A DNA stretch of 50,744 bases from Oerskovia merdavium (GTDB lineage Bacteria > Actinomycetota > Actinomycetes > Actinomycetales > Cellulomonadaceae), in assembly GCF_014836755.1 (NCBI RefSeq), contig NZ_JACSQF010000023.1, forward strand, positions 13,137 to 63,880. The letters run 5' to 3'. Positions 19,884 through 29,936 of this stretch are shown here, piece after piece. Under the pieces are notes generated by a model that did no database searches, was not told the DNA's origin, and worked only from the letters and a program-made list of their open reading frames with translations. Every line of letters starts with the position of its first letter. The stretch's first letter is position 1. A program made the position numbers and the translations under genes.

Positions 19884-19908
19884 GCCCGGGCCGCAGTCCC
19901 GCCCGGGC
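19884..19908 (-). terminator. Candidate smc terminator
   Basis: Two gcccgggc arms (19884-19891 and 19901-19908) with a 9-base loop, 35 bases past the smc stop. Each arm is itself palindromic. Confidence 0.55.
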
Positions 19909-19943
19909 TTCCCTCGTCGCCGGGAACGACCGGCTGCTCGAGG

Positions 19944-22900
19944 CTACGCGGGGACCTCGTCACGCAGCCGCTGGCTGATGACGGTCGTCACGCCGTCGCC
20001 GCGCATGGTGACCCCGTACAGCGCGTCGGCGATCTCCATGGTGCGCTTCTGGTGCGTGATGACGATGAGCTGCGAGTCCTCCTGGAGCTCGCGGAAGATC
20101 TCGAGCAGGCGCCCCAGGTTCACGTCGTCGAGCGCGGCCTCGACCTCGTCCATGACGTAGAACGGGCTGGGACGAGCCTTGAAGATCGCGACCAGGAGCG
20201 CCACGGCCGTGAGCGAGCGCTCCCCGCCGGACAGTAGGGAGAGCCGCTTGACCTTCTTGCCCGCAGGACGGGCCTCGACCTCGATGCCCGTGGTGAGCAT
20301 GTCGTCCGGGTTCGTCAGGACGAGCCGCCCCTCGCCGCCCGGGAACATCCGACCGAACACGTGGACGAACTGCTCGGCCGTGTCGTGGTAGGCCTCGGTG
20401 AAGACCTGCTCGACCCGCTCGTCGATCTCCCGGACGATCTCGAGGAGGTCGGTGCGCGACTTCTTGAGGTCGGCGAGCTGGGTCGTGAGGAACGTGTGCC
20501 GCTCCTCGAGCGCCGCGAACTCCTCGAGCGCGAGCGGGTTGACCCGGCCGAGCTGGCCCAGCGCCCGCTCGGCCGACCGCAGCCGCTTCTCCTGCGCCGC
20601 GCGCACGTACGGTTCGGTCACGGGCTCGCCGTCCTCGTCCTCGCGGACCGTGCCGTCCTCGGCGAGGACCGGCACCGGGCGGTCGGGGCCGAACTCGTCG
20701 AGCAGGACCTCGGGGTCCAGGCCGAGCTCGTCGACGCTGCGCCCGTGGAGCTGCTCGATCCGCAGCTGCTGCTGGGTCCGTGCCACCTCGTCGCGGTGCG
20801 CCACGTCGGTGAGCTCGCGGAGCTGGCCCGCGAGCGCGTCGGCCTCGGCCCGCCGCGCCGTGACCGCCTGGTCGAGCTCTCCGCGGGCCGCCTCCGCCGC
20901 GTCGCGCTCCTCACGGGCCCGTTCGAGCGACCGGTCGAGCGCGGCGAGCGCGACCTGGGCACCGTCGCGGACCGCCTCGGCGCGCTCTGCCTGGCGCACG
21001 CGCGCCGCCTCCCGGGCTGCCGCCCGCTCACGGGCCGCACGCTCGGTCGCCGCCGCACGCGCCAAGGACTGGGCGCGCCCCGTCAGGGCCCGTGCACGCT
21101 CCTCGCTCGTGCGCAGCGCGAGCCGCGCCTCGGTCTCCGCGGCCCGTGCCGCGGTCGCGAGACCGTTCGCCCCGTCCCGTGCGGCCGTCGCGGCCGCGAC
21201 CGACTCCTCGGTCTGCTCGGGGGCCGCCTCGGCCTCGTCGTGGCGTGCGACGAGACCCGCGAGCTCGGTCTGCTCGGCCACCAGCATGGCCTGCGCCTTC
21301 TCGAGCGACGCGCGCACCCGGGCGGACTCGGCCGCGGCCGCGCGCGCCGTCGCCCCCAGGTGCCCCAGCTGCTCCGCGACGGCGGCCAGGGCGGCGTCGG
21401 ACTCGTTGAGCCGGTCCAGGGTCGCGTCGTAGCGCTGCTGCACTTCCTCGGCCTCCTCGAGCGCTCCCACGAGCGCGAAGCGGGTCCGCTCGCCGCGCGC
21501 GACGGCGTCGTCCCGCGCCGTCTGGGCCTCGTCGAGCGCGGACTGCAGGTGCAGGACGCTGGGAGCGGTCGCCGAGCCTCCCCACGCGCCGTGCGCGGCG
21601 AGCAGGTCGCCGCCCCTGGTCACCGCGGTGACCTGCGGCGACGACGAGACGAGCGCACGGGCCTGCGCCAGGTCCTCGACGACGACCACGCCGTCGAGCA
21701 GGAGCTCCACGGCCGACGCGACCGACCGCGCAGGTGTGACGACGTCCGCTGCCCACGCGGCGCCGTCGGGCAGGACGGCGGGCCGGGCCGCACGCGCGGC
21801 GCTCGCCCTGTCCTCGACCGGCGCTCCCCCGCCCACCACGAGGCTCGCTCTCCCCGCGTCCTCCTGGCGCAGGTGGCGCAGCGCGTCGACCGCCGCCTCG
21901 AGGCTCTCGACAGCGACCGCGTCCGCGGCGGGCCCCAGGGCTGCCGCGATCGCGTCCTCGTACCCTGCGTCGATGCTCAGCAGCGCAGCGAGCGACCCGA
22001 TGGCCCCCACCTGGTCGGCCGCGAGCAGCGCGCCCGCGCCGTCCTTGCGGACCAGGCTCATCTCGAGCGCCTCGACGCGTGCGCTCCAGGTCGCGCGCTC
22101 ACGGTCGGCGGTCTGCTCCTCCTCGCGCAGCCGCGCCACCACGGCGCTCGTGCGCTCGACCGCGTCGGCGGCCTCCTCGTGCTCGGCGTCCAGGCCCTCC
22201 TCGCCCTCCTCGACGCCCACGACCTGCGTCTCGAGCGTCGCGAACTCGACGTTCGCCTGGTTGCCGCGCCGCTCGGTCTCGGCGAGAGACTCGCGCAGGC
22301 GACCGATCTCGGCCTCGGTCGCCTCGACGCGCGACCGCCGTGCGGCGACCTGGCCGGCCAGGCGCGCGAGGCCCTCGCGGCGGTCGGCCGCTCCGCGCAG
22401 CAGCGTCGCGAGCGCCCGCTCGGCGGCCTGCGCCTGCTCCTCGACCGTCGTCCGTTCGGCCACGGCCGCCTCGAGCGCGGCGCGTGCGACCGCGACCTCC
22501 GACTCGAGCTCGAGCTCGGCCGCACGTGCCCGGGCGGCCTGCGCGTCCAGGTCGTTCGGGTCCTGCCCACGCTGCACGGTCTCCGGGCGTCCCAGCAGGC
22601 GCAGCCGCTCGGCCGCGAGGGTCCGCGTCCCGCCCAGCCGCTCCTTGAGCGATGACAGGCGGTACCAGACCTCGCTCGCGCGGGCCAGGGCCGGCGCGGC
22701 CTCGGCCGCCTGCGTCTCCAGGGCACCCAGCGCGTCCCGAGCGGTGGCGAGCGACCGCTCGACCTCGCCCTGGCGGGCCCGCAGCGCCGACTCGTCCGCG
22801 ATCTCCTGCTCGAGCGTCGCGGTGAGCTGGGCCAGGTCGTCCGCGAGCAGCCGCGCCCGCGCGTCGCGCAGGTCGCGCTGGACCACCTGCGCCTTGCGCG

Positions 22901-23534
22901 CGATCTGCGCCTGGCGCCCCAGCGGGCCGAGCTGACGCCGGATCTCGGCCGTCAGGTCCCCGAGCCGCGTCAGGTTCGCCTGCATCGCGTCGAGCTTGCG
23001 CAGCGCCTTCTCCTTGCGCTTGCGGTGCTTGAGGACGCCCGCGGCCTCCTCGATGAACCCGCGACGCTCCTCCGGGGTCGCGCGCAGCACCGCGTCGAGC
23101 TGCCCCTGCCCCACGATCACGTGCATCTCGCGACCGATGCCCGAGTCCGACAGCAGCTCCTGGATGTCCAGGAGCCGGCACGACGACCCGTTGATCGCGT
23201 ACTCCGAGCCGCCGTTGCGGAACAGCGTCCGCGAGATGGTCACCTCGGAGTACTCGATCGGCAGCGCGCCGTCGGTGTTGTCGATCGTCAGGGACACCTC
23301 GGCACGGCCCAGCGGCGGGCGGCCGGCGGTCCCCGCGAAGATGACGTCCTCCATCTTGCCGCCGCGCAGCGACTTGGCGCCCTGCTCGCCCATGACCCAG
23401 GACAGGGCGTCGACGACGTTCGACTTGCCCGAGCCGTTCGGGCCCACGACGCACGTGACCCCGGGCTCGAAGCGCAGGGTCGTCGCCGAGGCGAACGACT
23501 TGAACCCGCGAAGGGTCAGGGTCTTGAGGTGCAC
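19944..23534 (-). CDS. smc: Chromosome segregation protein SMC
   Basis: Condensin ATPase of 1196 residues that compacts and separates sister chromosomes with ScpA/ScpB. The N-terminal head has the Walker A motif GPNGSGKSNVVDALSWVMGE (about residues 32-51). Two long Ala/Glu/Arg coiled coils flank the hinge (about residues 500-680, including the Gly-rich LLAADQVGAIGSLAALL region). The C-terminal head holds the signature LSGGERSLTAVALLVAIF and Walker B FYVMDEVEAALDD. GTG start gives MHLKTLTLRGFKSFA, the universal SMC N-terminus. Single gene between ndk's terminator and the small membrane-protein gene. Confidence 0.97.
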   Translation of the reverse strand: MHLKTLTLRGFKSFASATTLRFEPGVTCVVGPNGSGKSNVVDALSWVMGEQGAKSLRGGKMEDVIFAGTAGRPPLGRAEVSLTIDNTDGALPIEYSEVTISRTLFRNGGSEYAINGSSCRLLDIQELLSDSGIGREMHVIVGQGQLDAVLRATPEERRGFIEEAAGVLKHRKRKEKALRKLDAMQANLTRLGDLTAEIRRQLGPLGRQAQIARKAQVVQRDLRDARARLLADDLAQLTATLEQEIADESALRARQGEVERSLATARDALGALETQAAEAAPALARASEVWYRLSSLKERLGGTRTLAAERLRLLGRPETVQRGQDPNDLDAQAARARAAELELESEVAVARAALEAAVAERTTVEEQAQAAERALATLLRGAADRREGLARLAGQVAARRSRVEATEAEIGRLRESLAETERRGNQANVEFATLETQVVGVEEGEEGLDAEHEEAADAVERTSAVVARLREEEQTADRERATWSARVEALEMSLVRKDGAGALLAADQVGAIGSLAALLSIDAGYEDAIAAALGPAADAVAVESLEAAVDALRHLRQEDAGRASLVVGGGAPVEDRASAARAARPAVLPDGAAWAADVVTPARSVASAVELLLDGVVVVEDLAQARALVSSSPQVTAVTRGGDLLAAHGAWGGSATAPSVLHLQSALDEAQTARDDAVARGERTRFALVGALEEAEEVQQRYDATLDRLNESDAALAAVAEQLGHLGATARAAAAESARVRASLEKAQAMLVAEQTELAGLVARHDEAEAAPEQTEESVAAATAARDGANGLATAARAAETEARLALRTSEERARALTGRAQSLARAAATERAARERAAAREAARVRQAERAEAVRDGAQVALAALDRSLERAREERDAAEAARGELDQAVTARRAEADALAGQLRELTDVAHRDEVARTQQQLRIEQLHGRSVDELGLDPEVLLDEFGPDRPVPVLAEDGTVREDEDGEPVTEPYVRAAQEKRLRSAERALGQLGRVNPLALEEFAALEERHTFLTTQLADLKKSRTDLLEIVREIDERVEQVFTEAYHDTAEQFVHVFGRMFPGGEGRLVLTNPDDMLTTGIEVEARPAGKKVKRLSLLSGGERSLTAVALLVAIFKARPSPFYVMDEVEAALDDVNLGRLLEIFRELQEDSQLIVITHQKRTMEIADALYGVTMRGDGVTTVISQRLRDEVPA

Positions 23535-23622
23535 GGGTCAGAGCCTAGTGCGGTGTGGCGGGTGAAGCGGGGAGGTGGCGGCGCTGGGAGCAGGGCCCCT
23601 GCCCGTCCTCCTCGCCGACGAA

Positions 23623-23656
23623 GACAGGCGCCCCCTCCTTCGAGGGGGCGCCTGTC
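23623..23656 (-). terminator. ndk terminator
   Basis: Perfect 15-bp stem (23623-23637 with 23642-23656) and a CTTC/GAAG tetraloop, 16 bases past the ndk stop. Confidence 0.85.
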
Positions 23657-23672
23657 GGCAGGTGCGAGGGCC

Positions 23673-24137
23673 TCAGAGACCCGGGAACCAGAGCGAGATC
23701 TCGCGGGCGGCCGACTCCGGGGAGTCCGAGCCGTGGACCAGGTTCTGCTGCACCTTCAGGCCCCAGTCGCGGCCCAGGTCGCCACGGATGGTGCCAGGGG
23801 CGGCGGCGGTCGGGTCGGTCGTGCCGGCGAGCGAGCGGAAGCCCGGGATGACGCCCTGGCCCTCGGCGACGATCGCGAGCGTCGGGCCCGAGAGCATGAA
23901 GTCGACCAGCGGCTGGTAGAACGGCTTGCCCTCGTGCTCGGCGTAGTGCGCCGCGAGGAGCTCGGGGGTGGCGTCCAGGAGCTGGACGGCGGCCAGGGTG
24001 TAGCCCTTGGCCTCGATACGGCGGAGGATCTCGCCCGACAGCCCACGGCGGACGCCGTCGGGCTTGACCAGGACGAGGGTGCGCTCGATGGTCTCGGAGA
24101 GCGCGTCGGCCACTGCGGGGGCTGCAACATCAGTCAT
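23673..24137 (-). CDS. ndk: Nucleoside diphosphate kinase
   Basis: Transfers the gamma phosphate from ATP to other NDPs through a phosphohistidine. The 154-residue protein has ERTLVLVKPDGVRRGLSGEILRRIEAKGY, GPTLAIVAEGQG, and the active-site His in NLVHGSDSPESAAREISLWF. It is slightly longer than the usual 135-150 because of an Ala-rich start and a short insert (TTDPTAAAPG). Start MTDVAAPAVADAL chosen over an upstream ATG that overlaps the DUF4233 stop. Ends a DUF4233-ndk pair. Confidence 0.95.
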   Translation of the reverse strand: MTDVAAPAVADALSETIERTLVLVKPDGVRRGLSGEILRRIEAKGYTLAAVQLLDATPELLAAHYAEHEGKPFYQPLVDFMLSGPTLAIVAEGQGVIPGFRSLAGTTDPTAAAPGTIRGDLGRDWGLKVQQNLVHGSDSPESAAREISLWFPGL

Positions 24138-24160
24138 GCGCACGACCCTACCGGCCCTGC

Positions 24161-24649
24161 TCACATGTTCGGCGCGGTCTCCGGGTGCTCCGCGTCGTAC
24201 GCGGCGCGCTCACGGTCGATGCGCCCGCCGAGACGCAGCGACACGATCCACAGCACCACGAAGATGCCGCCCACGAGGAACATCAGCGGGACGGCGAAGC
24301 CGCACGCGATGACCGGGATCTGCACGGCCGAGCCCGCGACGTAGCCGCCCGGCCCGCCCACCATGCGGCTGAGCAGGAGCAGGACCACGATCAGCGTGCC
24401 GCCCACGATCCAGATCGCCGGGCCCGAGGGCACCTGCATCTTGTCCGGCCACGCGTAGGGCACGTTCCGCAGCCCGTACGCGACGAGGGTCGCGAAGAGG
24501 ATCAGGAACGCCTCCAGCATCAGCGTCGTCGACGTGAACTGGATCTTCGCGGACTTCTTGGCCTTGATGCGGGGCGCGTCCGCCGCGTCCTTCGCCGTGG
24601 GGGCGGAGGACGCGACGGGCCCGTCGACCGGTTCGTTGGTGGAGCTCAC
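24161..24649 (-). CDS. DUF4233 family membrane protein
   Basis: 162-residue membrane protein of unknown function, found in actinobacteria between folC and ndk. A charged cytosolic start (about 40 residues) is followed by about four hydrophobic segments: LEAFLILFATLVAYGL, AIWIVGGTLIVVLLLL, VQIPVIACGFAVPLMFLV and GGIFVVLWIVSLRLGG. GTG start. It begins only 5 bases after the stop of the DHA2 transporter, although its usual upstream partner is folC; this spacing is where cargo appears to have entered. Confidence 0.85.
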   Translation of the reverse strand: MSSTNEPVDGPVASSAPTAKDAADAPRIKAKKSAKIQFTSTTLMLEAFLILFATLVAYGLRNVPYAWPDKMQVPSGPAIWIVGGTLIVVLLLLSRMVGGPGGYVAGSAVQIPVIACGFAVPLMFLVGGIFVVLWIVSLRLGGRIDRERAAYDAEHPETAPNM

Positions 24650-24654
24650 GCGAC

Positions 24655-26412
<1,758 letters not shown>

Positions 26413-26473
26413 TCAGACCGGTGGTGGCGCCCGTCGACGCGAGACGGCGGGCGTGAGTGTGGTGGTGGTGGGG

Positions 26474-27124
26474 TCAGCCGGGGCTGCCGGGTTCTCCCGG
26501 CGAGGTCCCCGGGCACACGAGCGTCCGGAGCTGCGCGACCACCGAGCCCAGGCGGTCGACCGGCTCGCCCGTACGGCCGAGCCGTTCCCACTCGAGCGTC
26601 GTGGTGCGCAGGAGCGCCATCACGACCATCGCGAGCAGCTCGGGCTCGGGAACGAACGGGTGCTGGGCCCGGCGACGCTCGAACACGTCGATCAGACCGG
26701 TCCGCAGGTTCTCGATCCACCACATGTGGCGGGCGAGGAGGCGGTGCTCGCGCTCGACCAGCCGGATCGCCCGGTGCACCCGTTCGAGGGACATGACCTG
26801 GTGCGCGAGCAGGTCGGCGACGAGCACCTGCAGGTCGTCGAGGAGGTCACCCGTGGGGCCGCCCGCGACGAAGACGTGGACCGCGCCTGCCGAGGGCGAG
26901 AACTCCTCGACCCCGAGCACGGCGTCGTCCTTGGACGCGAAGTAGTTGAAGAACGTCCGTGCCGAGACGCCGATCGACGCGCAGATGTCGTCGACCGTGA
27001 CCGCGTCCAGCCCGCGTTCGAGCACGAGGGTCTGGGCAGCGTCGATGAGCGCCTCGCGGCGTTCGCGCTTCTTGCGCTCGCGCAGCCCCGTGGGGGCGGC
27101 GGAGGGCTCGACAAGGTTCTGCAC
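26474..27124 (-). CDS. TetR family transcriptional regulator
   Basis: About 216 residues. The N-terminal helix-turn-helix is clear: RERREALIDAAQTLVLERGLDAVTVDDICASIGVSARTFFNYFASKDDAV. The C-terminal ligand domain is helical and unassigned. Likely represses itself and the DHA2 exporter downstream. Start is uncertain: a TTG at 27133 lies within the predicted -10 box, whereas the GTG at 27124 falls at the expected transcription start and would be read without a leader; I prefer the GTG. Closing residues are Gly/Pro-rich (CPGTSPGEPGSPG). Confidence 0.88.
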   Translation of the reverse strand: MQNLVEPSAAPTGLRERKKRERREALIDAAQTLVLERGLDAVTVDDICASIGVSARTFFNYFASKDDAVLGVEEFSPSAGAVHVFVAGGPTGDLLDDLQVLVADLLAHQVMSLERVHRAIRLVEREHRLLARHMWWIENLRTGLIDVFERRRAQHPFVPEPELLAMVVMALLRTTTLEWERLGRTGEPVDRLGSVVAQLRTLVCPGTSPGEPGSPG

Positions 27125-27132
27125 AGCAGGCA

Positions 27133-27162
27133 AATTTACACGTCGTGCAACTTTGCAGGCAA
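27133..27162 (-). promoter_or_regulatory. tetR promoter with overlapping operator palindrome
   Basis: -35 TTGCCT (27157-27162), an 18-base spacer and -10 TAAATT (27133-27138). The palindrome TGCAA-AG-TTGCA (27146-27157) lies between the boxes, the classic place for a TetR operator. The region is much richer in A/T than its surroundings. Confidence 0.5.
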
Positions 27163-27173
27163 TGCAGTATTCA

Positions 27174-27189
27174 CGTGACGCTCGTCACG
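27174..27189 (-). terminator. Short hairpin after dhaM
   Basis: CGTGACG/CGTCACG arms close to the dhaM stop (27197); effectively a 5-bp stem with 6-base loop. Weak as a terminator, and it abuts the tetR promoter. Confidence 0.35.
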
Positions 27190-27196
27190 GGACGGC

Positions 27197-27955
27197 TCAG
27201 ACCTCTCCGAAGCCGCCCTCGACCGCGGCCACGGCTGCGTCCCTGGCCTCGCTGGCCTGCGGCCCCTCGGCCGCGATCACGAGCTCGCGCCCCCCGGTGG
27301 CGCCCAGCTTCATCATCTCGAGCACGCTCGCGGCGTTCACCCCGTTGATCGTGACCTTGGCGTCGTAGCCCGCGACGAGCCGCGCGAGGATCGCCGCCGG
27401 ACGCGCGTGGAGCCCCAGGGGGTTGCGGAGCGTGACGGAGCGCGGCGCACCGGGCGAGTCGTCCTCGAGTCCCGCGGCGGCGGCCAGCTGGTCGGCCGGC
27501 CCCGGCGGGGGCACGAACCCGCCGTCGGGCGACCCGCTCTGCGCGAACGTGCCGCCCGCGGCCTCGGCCGACGCGAGCACCTCCGCGAGGGTCCCGCCCC
27601 CGTGGGCCGTGACCGCAGCGGCGACGGCCCCCTCGACGAACGGCGCGTCCGCGAGGACGACGCGGCCCTCGAGCGAGTCGTCGAGCTCGATGACCGACTC
27701 GATCGTCATGACCGCCGAGCCCAGGTCCGCGAGGACCACCACGCCCTCTGTCCCGACGAGCCCCTCGGCGACCGCCGCGGACACGACGTCGTAGCTCGTG
27801 CCGAGGCTGCCGTCGTCCGTCCCGCCCGCAGGCAGGAGCAGCACCCCCGGGGCCATCTGGGCGGCGAGCTCGGCGGCGCCCTGCGCCAGCCGGGCCGAGT
27901 GGGACACGAGGACCAGGGCGATCCGCGCACGGTCGCCGACGTGTGGGGTTGTCAT
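27197..27955 (-). CDS. dhaM: PTS-dependent dihydroxyacetone kinase phosphotransferase subunit DhaM (EIIA-HPr fusion)
   Basis: Multiphosphoryl donor that recharges DhaL-ADP with phosphate from PEP. The 252-residue protein has an N-terminal EIIA-mannose-type domain with the phosphorylated His in LVSHSARLAQGAAEL (about residue 19), and a C-terminal HPr domain with GLHARPAAILARLV (active His) and VNAASVLEMMKLGA. A Pro/Gly linker joins them. Enterobacterial DhaM adds a truncated enzyme I domain, which is absent here, so the cell's general EI must phosphorylate it. Seven bases after dhaL. Confidence 0.92.
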   Translation of the reverse strand: MTTPHVGDRARIALVLVSHSARLAQGAAELAAQMAPGVLLLPAGGTDDGSLGTSYDVVSAAVAEGLVGTEGVVVLADLGSAVMTIESVIELDDSLEGRVVLADAPFVEGAVAAAVTAHGGGTLAEVLASAEAAGGTFAQSGSPDGGFVPPPGPADQLAAAAGLEDDSPGAPRSVTLRNPLGLHARPAAILARLVAGYDAKVTINGVNAASVLEMMKLGATGGRELVIAAEGPQASEARDAAVAAVEGGFGEV

Positions 27956-27962
27956 CGGGACA

Positions 27963-28607
27963 TCATTCCCCGGGAGCGTCGACCGCCGCGACCGCAGCCC
28001 GCAGGATCACCACGGTCGAGGTCGCCCCCGGGTCCTGGTGCCCGACGCTGCGCTCGCCCAGGTAGCTCGCGCGCCCCTTGGTCGCGAGCATGGGGACGGT
28101 CGCGAGCGCCCCGGCCTCCGCCGCGGCGAGCGCGGCCTCGAGGACCCCTGCCGGGTCGCTGCCGGCGTCCGCGGCCTCGACGGCCGCGTCGACCGCGGGC
28201 TGCCACGCGTCGACCATGGTCTTCTCGCCCGGGACCGCCTTGCCGCGAGCCGTGATGCCCTCGAGGGCACCCTCGAGCAGCGCGACGACGGCGGACGAGT
28301 CCAGCTCCGTGAGGCCCGTGACCTTCGCGGCGCGCAGGAACGCCGTGCCGTACAGCGGGCCCGACGCTCCCCCGACCGAGGACATGAGGGTCGTCGCGAC
28401 GAGCTTGAGCACGTCGCCGATCTGCGCAGGCTGCTCCTCGAGGCCGTCGAGCTTGGCGACGACCGCCTGGAACCCGCGGTTCAGGTTCTCGCCGTGGTCC
28501 CCGTCACCGATCTGACGGTCCAGCTCGGTGAGCTCGTCCCGCGACGACACGATCATCGTCGCCGCGCCTCGCATCCAGCGCACAGCCCACGCAACGTCCA
28601 GCGTCAT
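27963..28607 (-). CDS. dhaL: Dihydroxyacetone kinase ADP-binding subunit DhaL
   Basis: Carries the tightly bound ADP that is phosphorylated by DhaM and passes phosphate to dihydroxyacetone on DhaK. The 214-residue all-helical barrel shows the Mg-nucleotide motif IGDGDHGENLNRGF (about residues 34-47), the GGASGPLYGTAF loop, and GEKTMVDAWQPAV. GCGAGGA lies directly before the ATG, at short spacing. An upstream ATG ten codons earlier lacks support. Downstream dhaM is 7 bases away. Confidence 0.93.
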   Translation of the reverse strand: MTLDVAWAVRWMRGAATMIVSSRDELTELDRQIGDGDHGENLNRGFQAVVAKLDGLEEQPAQIGDVLKLVATTLMSSVGGASGPLYGTAFLRAAKVTGLTELDSSAVVALLEGALEGITARGKAVPGEKTMVDAWQPAVDAAVEAADAGSDPAGVLEAALAAAEAGALATVPMLATKGRASYLGERSVGHQDPGATSTVVILRAAVAAVDAPGE

Positions 28608-28695
28608 TCCTCGCCCTTTCGTTCCTGTCCCGGGCACGGCTCGCGGGGAGCAGGGTCCGGGGCGCCGCTCCCCGGCTCTCGGGGGGCGGCTGGAG

Positions 28696-29691
28696 TCACC
28701 ACCGCAGAGCGGCGGTGTGCACGGGCGCGTCCCACAGCGCGGTCAGCTCGTCGTCCAGCCGGAGCACGGTGACCGAGGCCCCTTGCATCTCCAGCGAAGT
28801 GACGTAGTTGCCCACGAGAGAGCGTGTGACTGCCACGCCGCGCGCCTCGAGCAGCCTCCGTGCCTGACGATAGACGACGTAGAGCTCGGACTGGGGCGTA
28901 CCGCCCATTCCGTTAACGAACAGCAACACTCGCTCTCCGCCCGCGAGCCGCAGGTCCTCCGCGACGGCGTCGACGAGCATGCCCGTGATCTCGTCCGCGG
29001 TCGCCATGGGGATGCGGTGCCGGCCCGGCTCGCCGTGGATCCCGATCCCGATCTCGATCTCCGACTCGTCGAGGTCGAAGCTCGGCTTGCCGACGTGCGG
29101 CACGGTGCAGGCCGAGAGCGCGACGCCCATCGAGCGGACGTTCGCGACGACCCGCCCGGCGATCTCGGTGACCTTGCCCAGGTCGTCCCCGCGCTCGGCG
29201 GCGGCTCCCGCGATCTTCTCGACCGCGACGGTCCCTGCCACGCCGCGGCGGCCCGCGGTGTAGAGCGAGTCCTCGACCGCCACGTCGTCGTTGACGAGGA
29301 TGCTCGCGGCCTGCGTGCCCTCGGCCTCGACGAGCTCGAGCGCCGTCTCGAAGTTGAGCACGTCGCCCGTGTAGTTCTTGACGATCGCGAGCACGCCCGC
29401 ACCCGAGTCGGCCCCGAGGATCGCGGGCACGATCTGGTCCGGCGTGGGCGAGGTGAACACGGCCCCGGGGACCGCGGCGTCGAGCATCCCCGCGCCGACG
29501 AAGCCCGCGTGCAGCGGCTCGTGCCCTGCACCGCCTCCGCTGACGAGCCCCACCTTGCCCGGCACGGCACCACCGGCGCGGGACACGTACAGGGGTGCCC
29601 GGTGCACCTCCACGAGGTCGGCGTGAGCCAGCTCGAACCCGTCGAGCGACTCCGTCACCGCGTCCTGCGGGTCGTTGAGCAGCTTCTTCAT
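28696..29691 (-). CDS. dhaK: Dihydroxyacetone kinase substrate-binding subunit DhaK
   Basis: Binds dihydroxyacetone as a hemiaminal to a histidine and hands it to DhaL-ATP, giving DHAP for glycolysis. The 331-residue protein shows KVGLVSGGGAGHEPLHAGFVGAGMLDAAVPG, KNYTGDVLNFETA, and the covalent-binding His in IGIGIHGEPG. GGAGG lies 8 bases before the ATG. First gene of dhaK-dhaL-dhaM; an 88-base gap with a 6-bp hairpin (28657-28675) separates it from dhaL. No dedicated regulator (DhaR-like) is adjacent. Confidence 0.95.
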   Translation of the reverse strand: MKKLLNDPQDAVTESLDGFELAHADLVEVHRAPLYVSRAGGAVPGKVGLVSGGGAGHEPLHAGFVGAGMLDAAVPGAVFTSPTPDQIVPAILGADSGAGVLAIVKNYTGDVLNFETALELVEAEGTQAASILVNDDVAVEDSLYTAGRRGVAGTVAVEKIAGAAAERGDDLGKVTEIAGRVVANVRSMGVALSACTVPHVGKPSFDLDESEIEIGIGIHGEPGRHRIPMATADEITGMLVDAVAEDLRLAGGERVLLFVNGMGGTPQSELYVVYRQARRLLEARGVAVTRSLVGNYVTSLEMQGASVTVLRLDDELTALWDAPVHTAALRW

Positions 29692-29853
29692 GGCGCATCC
29701 CTCCGTCGGACTGCTGCGGCGCGTCCGGCCGCGTGCACTGCTCGCGCGCCGGTGGATCGTGCCCCCGGCGCCCGTCCCCCCATCAAACACCCCCGCCGGT
29801 GCGGTGGCACGCAGAGAGTCGCTCCGGCGCGACATTCCGTGCCCGACGACGCG

Positions 29854-29880
29854 GGGTGCCCCTCGGAGCGAGGGGCACCC
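29854..29880 (-). terminator. folC terminator
   Basis: 12-bp stem (gggtgcccctcg with cgaggggcaccc) and a 3-base loop, about 57 bases beyond the folC stop and upstream of the dha operon. It shows that ileS-folC transcription ends here and does not continue into DUF4233. Confidence 0.75.
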
Positions 29881-29936
29881 TGCGTGGTGGTCGGGCGAGC
29901 GCAGCCTCCGGGCCGCGGCGTGCGAGCGGCTCGCCG

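Noticed and set aside
20361-22655. 764-codon antisense frame opposite smc
   Set aside because: Arg/Gly/Leu-rich shadow of the coiled coil on the other strand; no start context.
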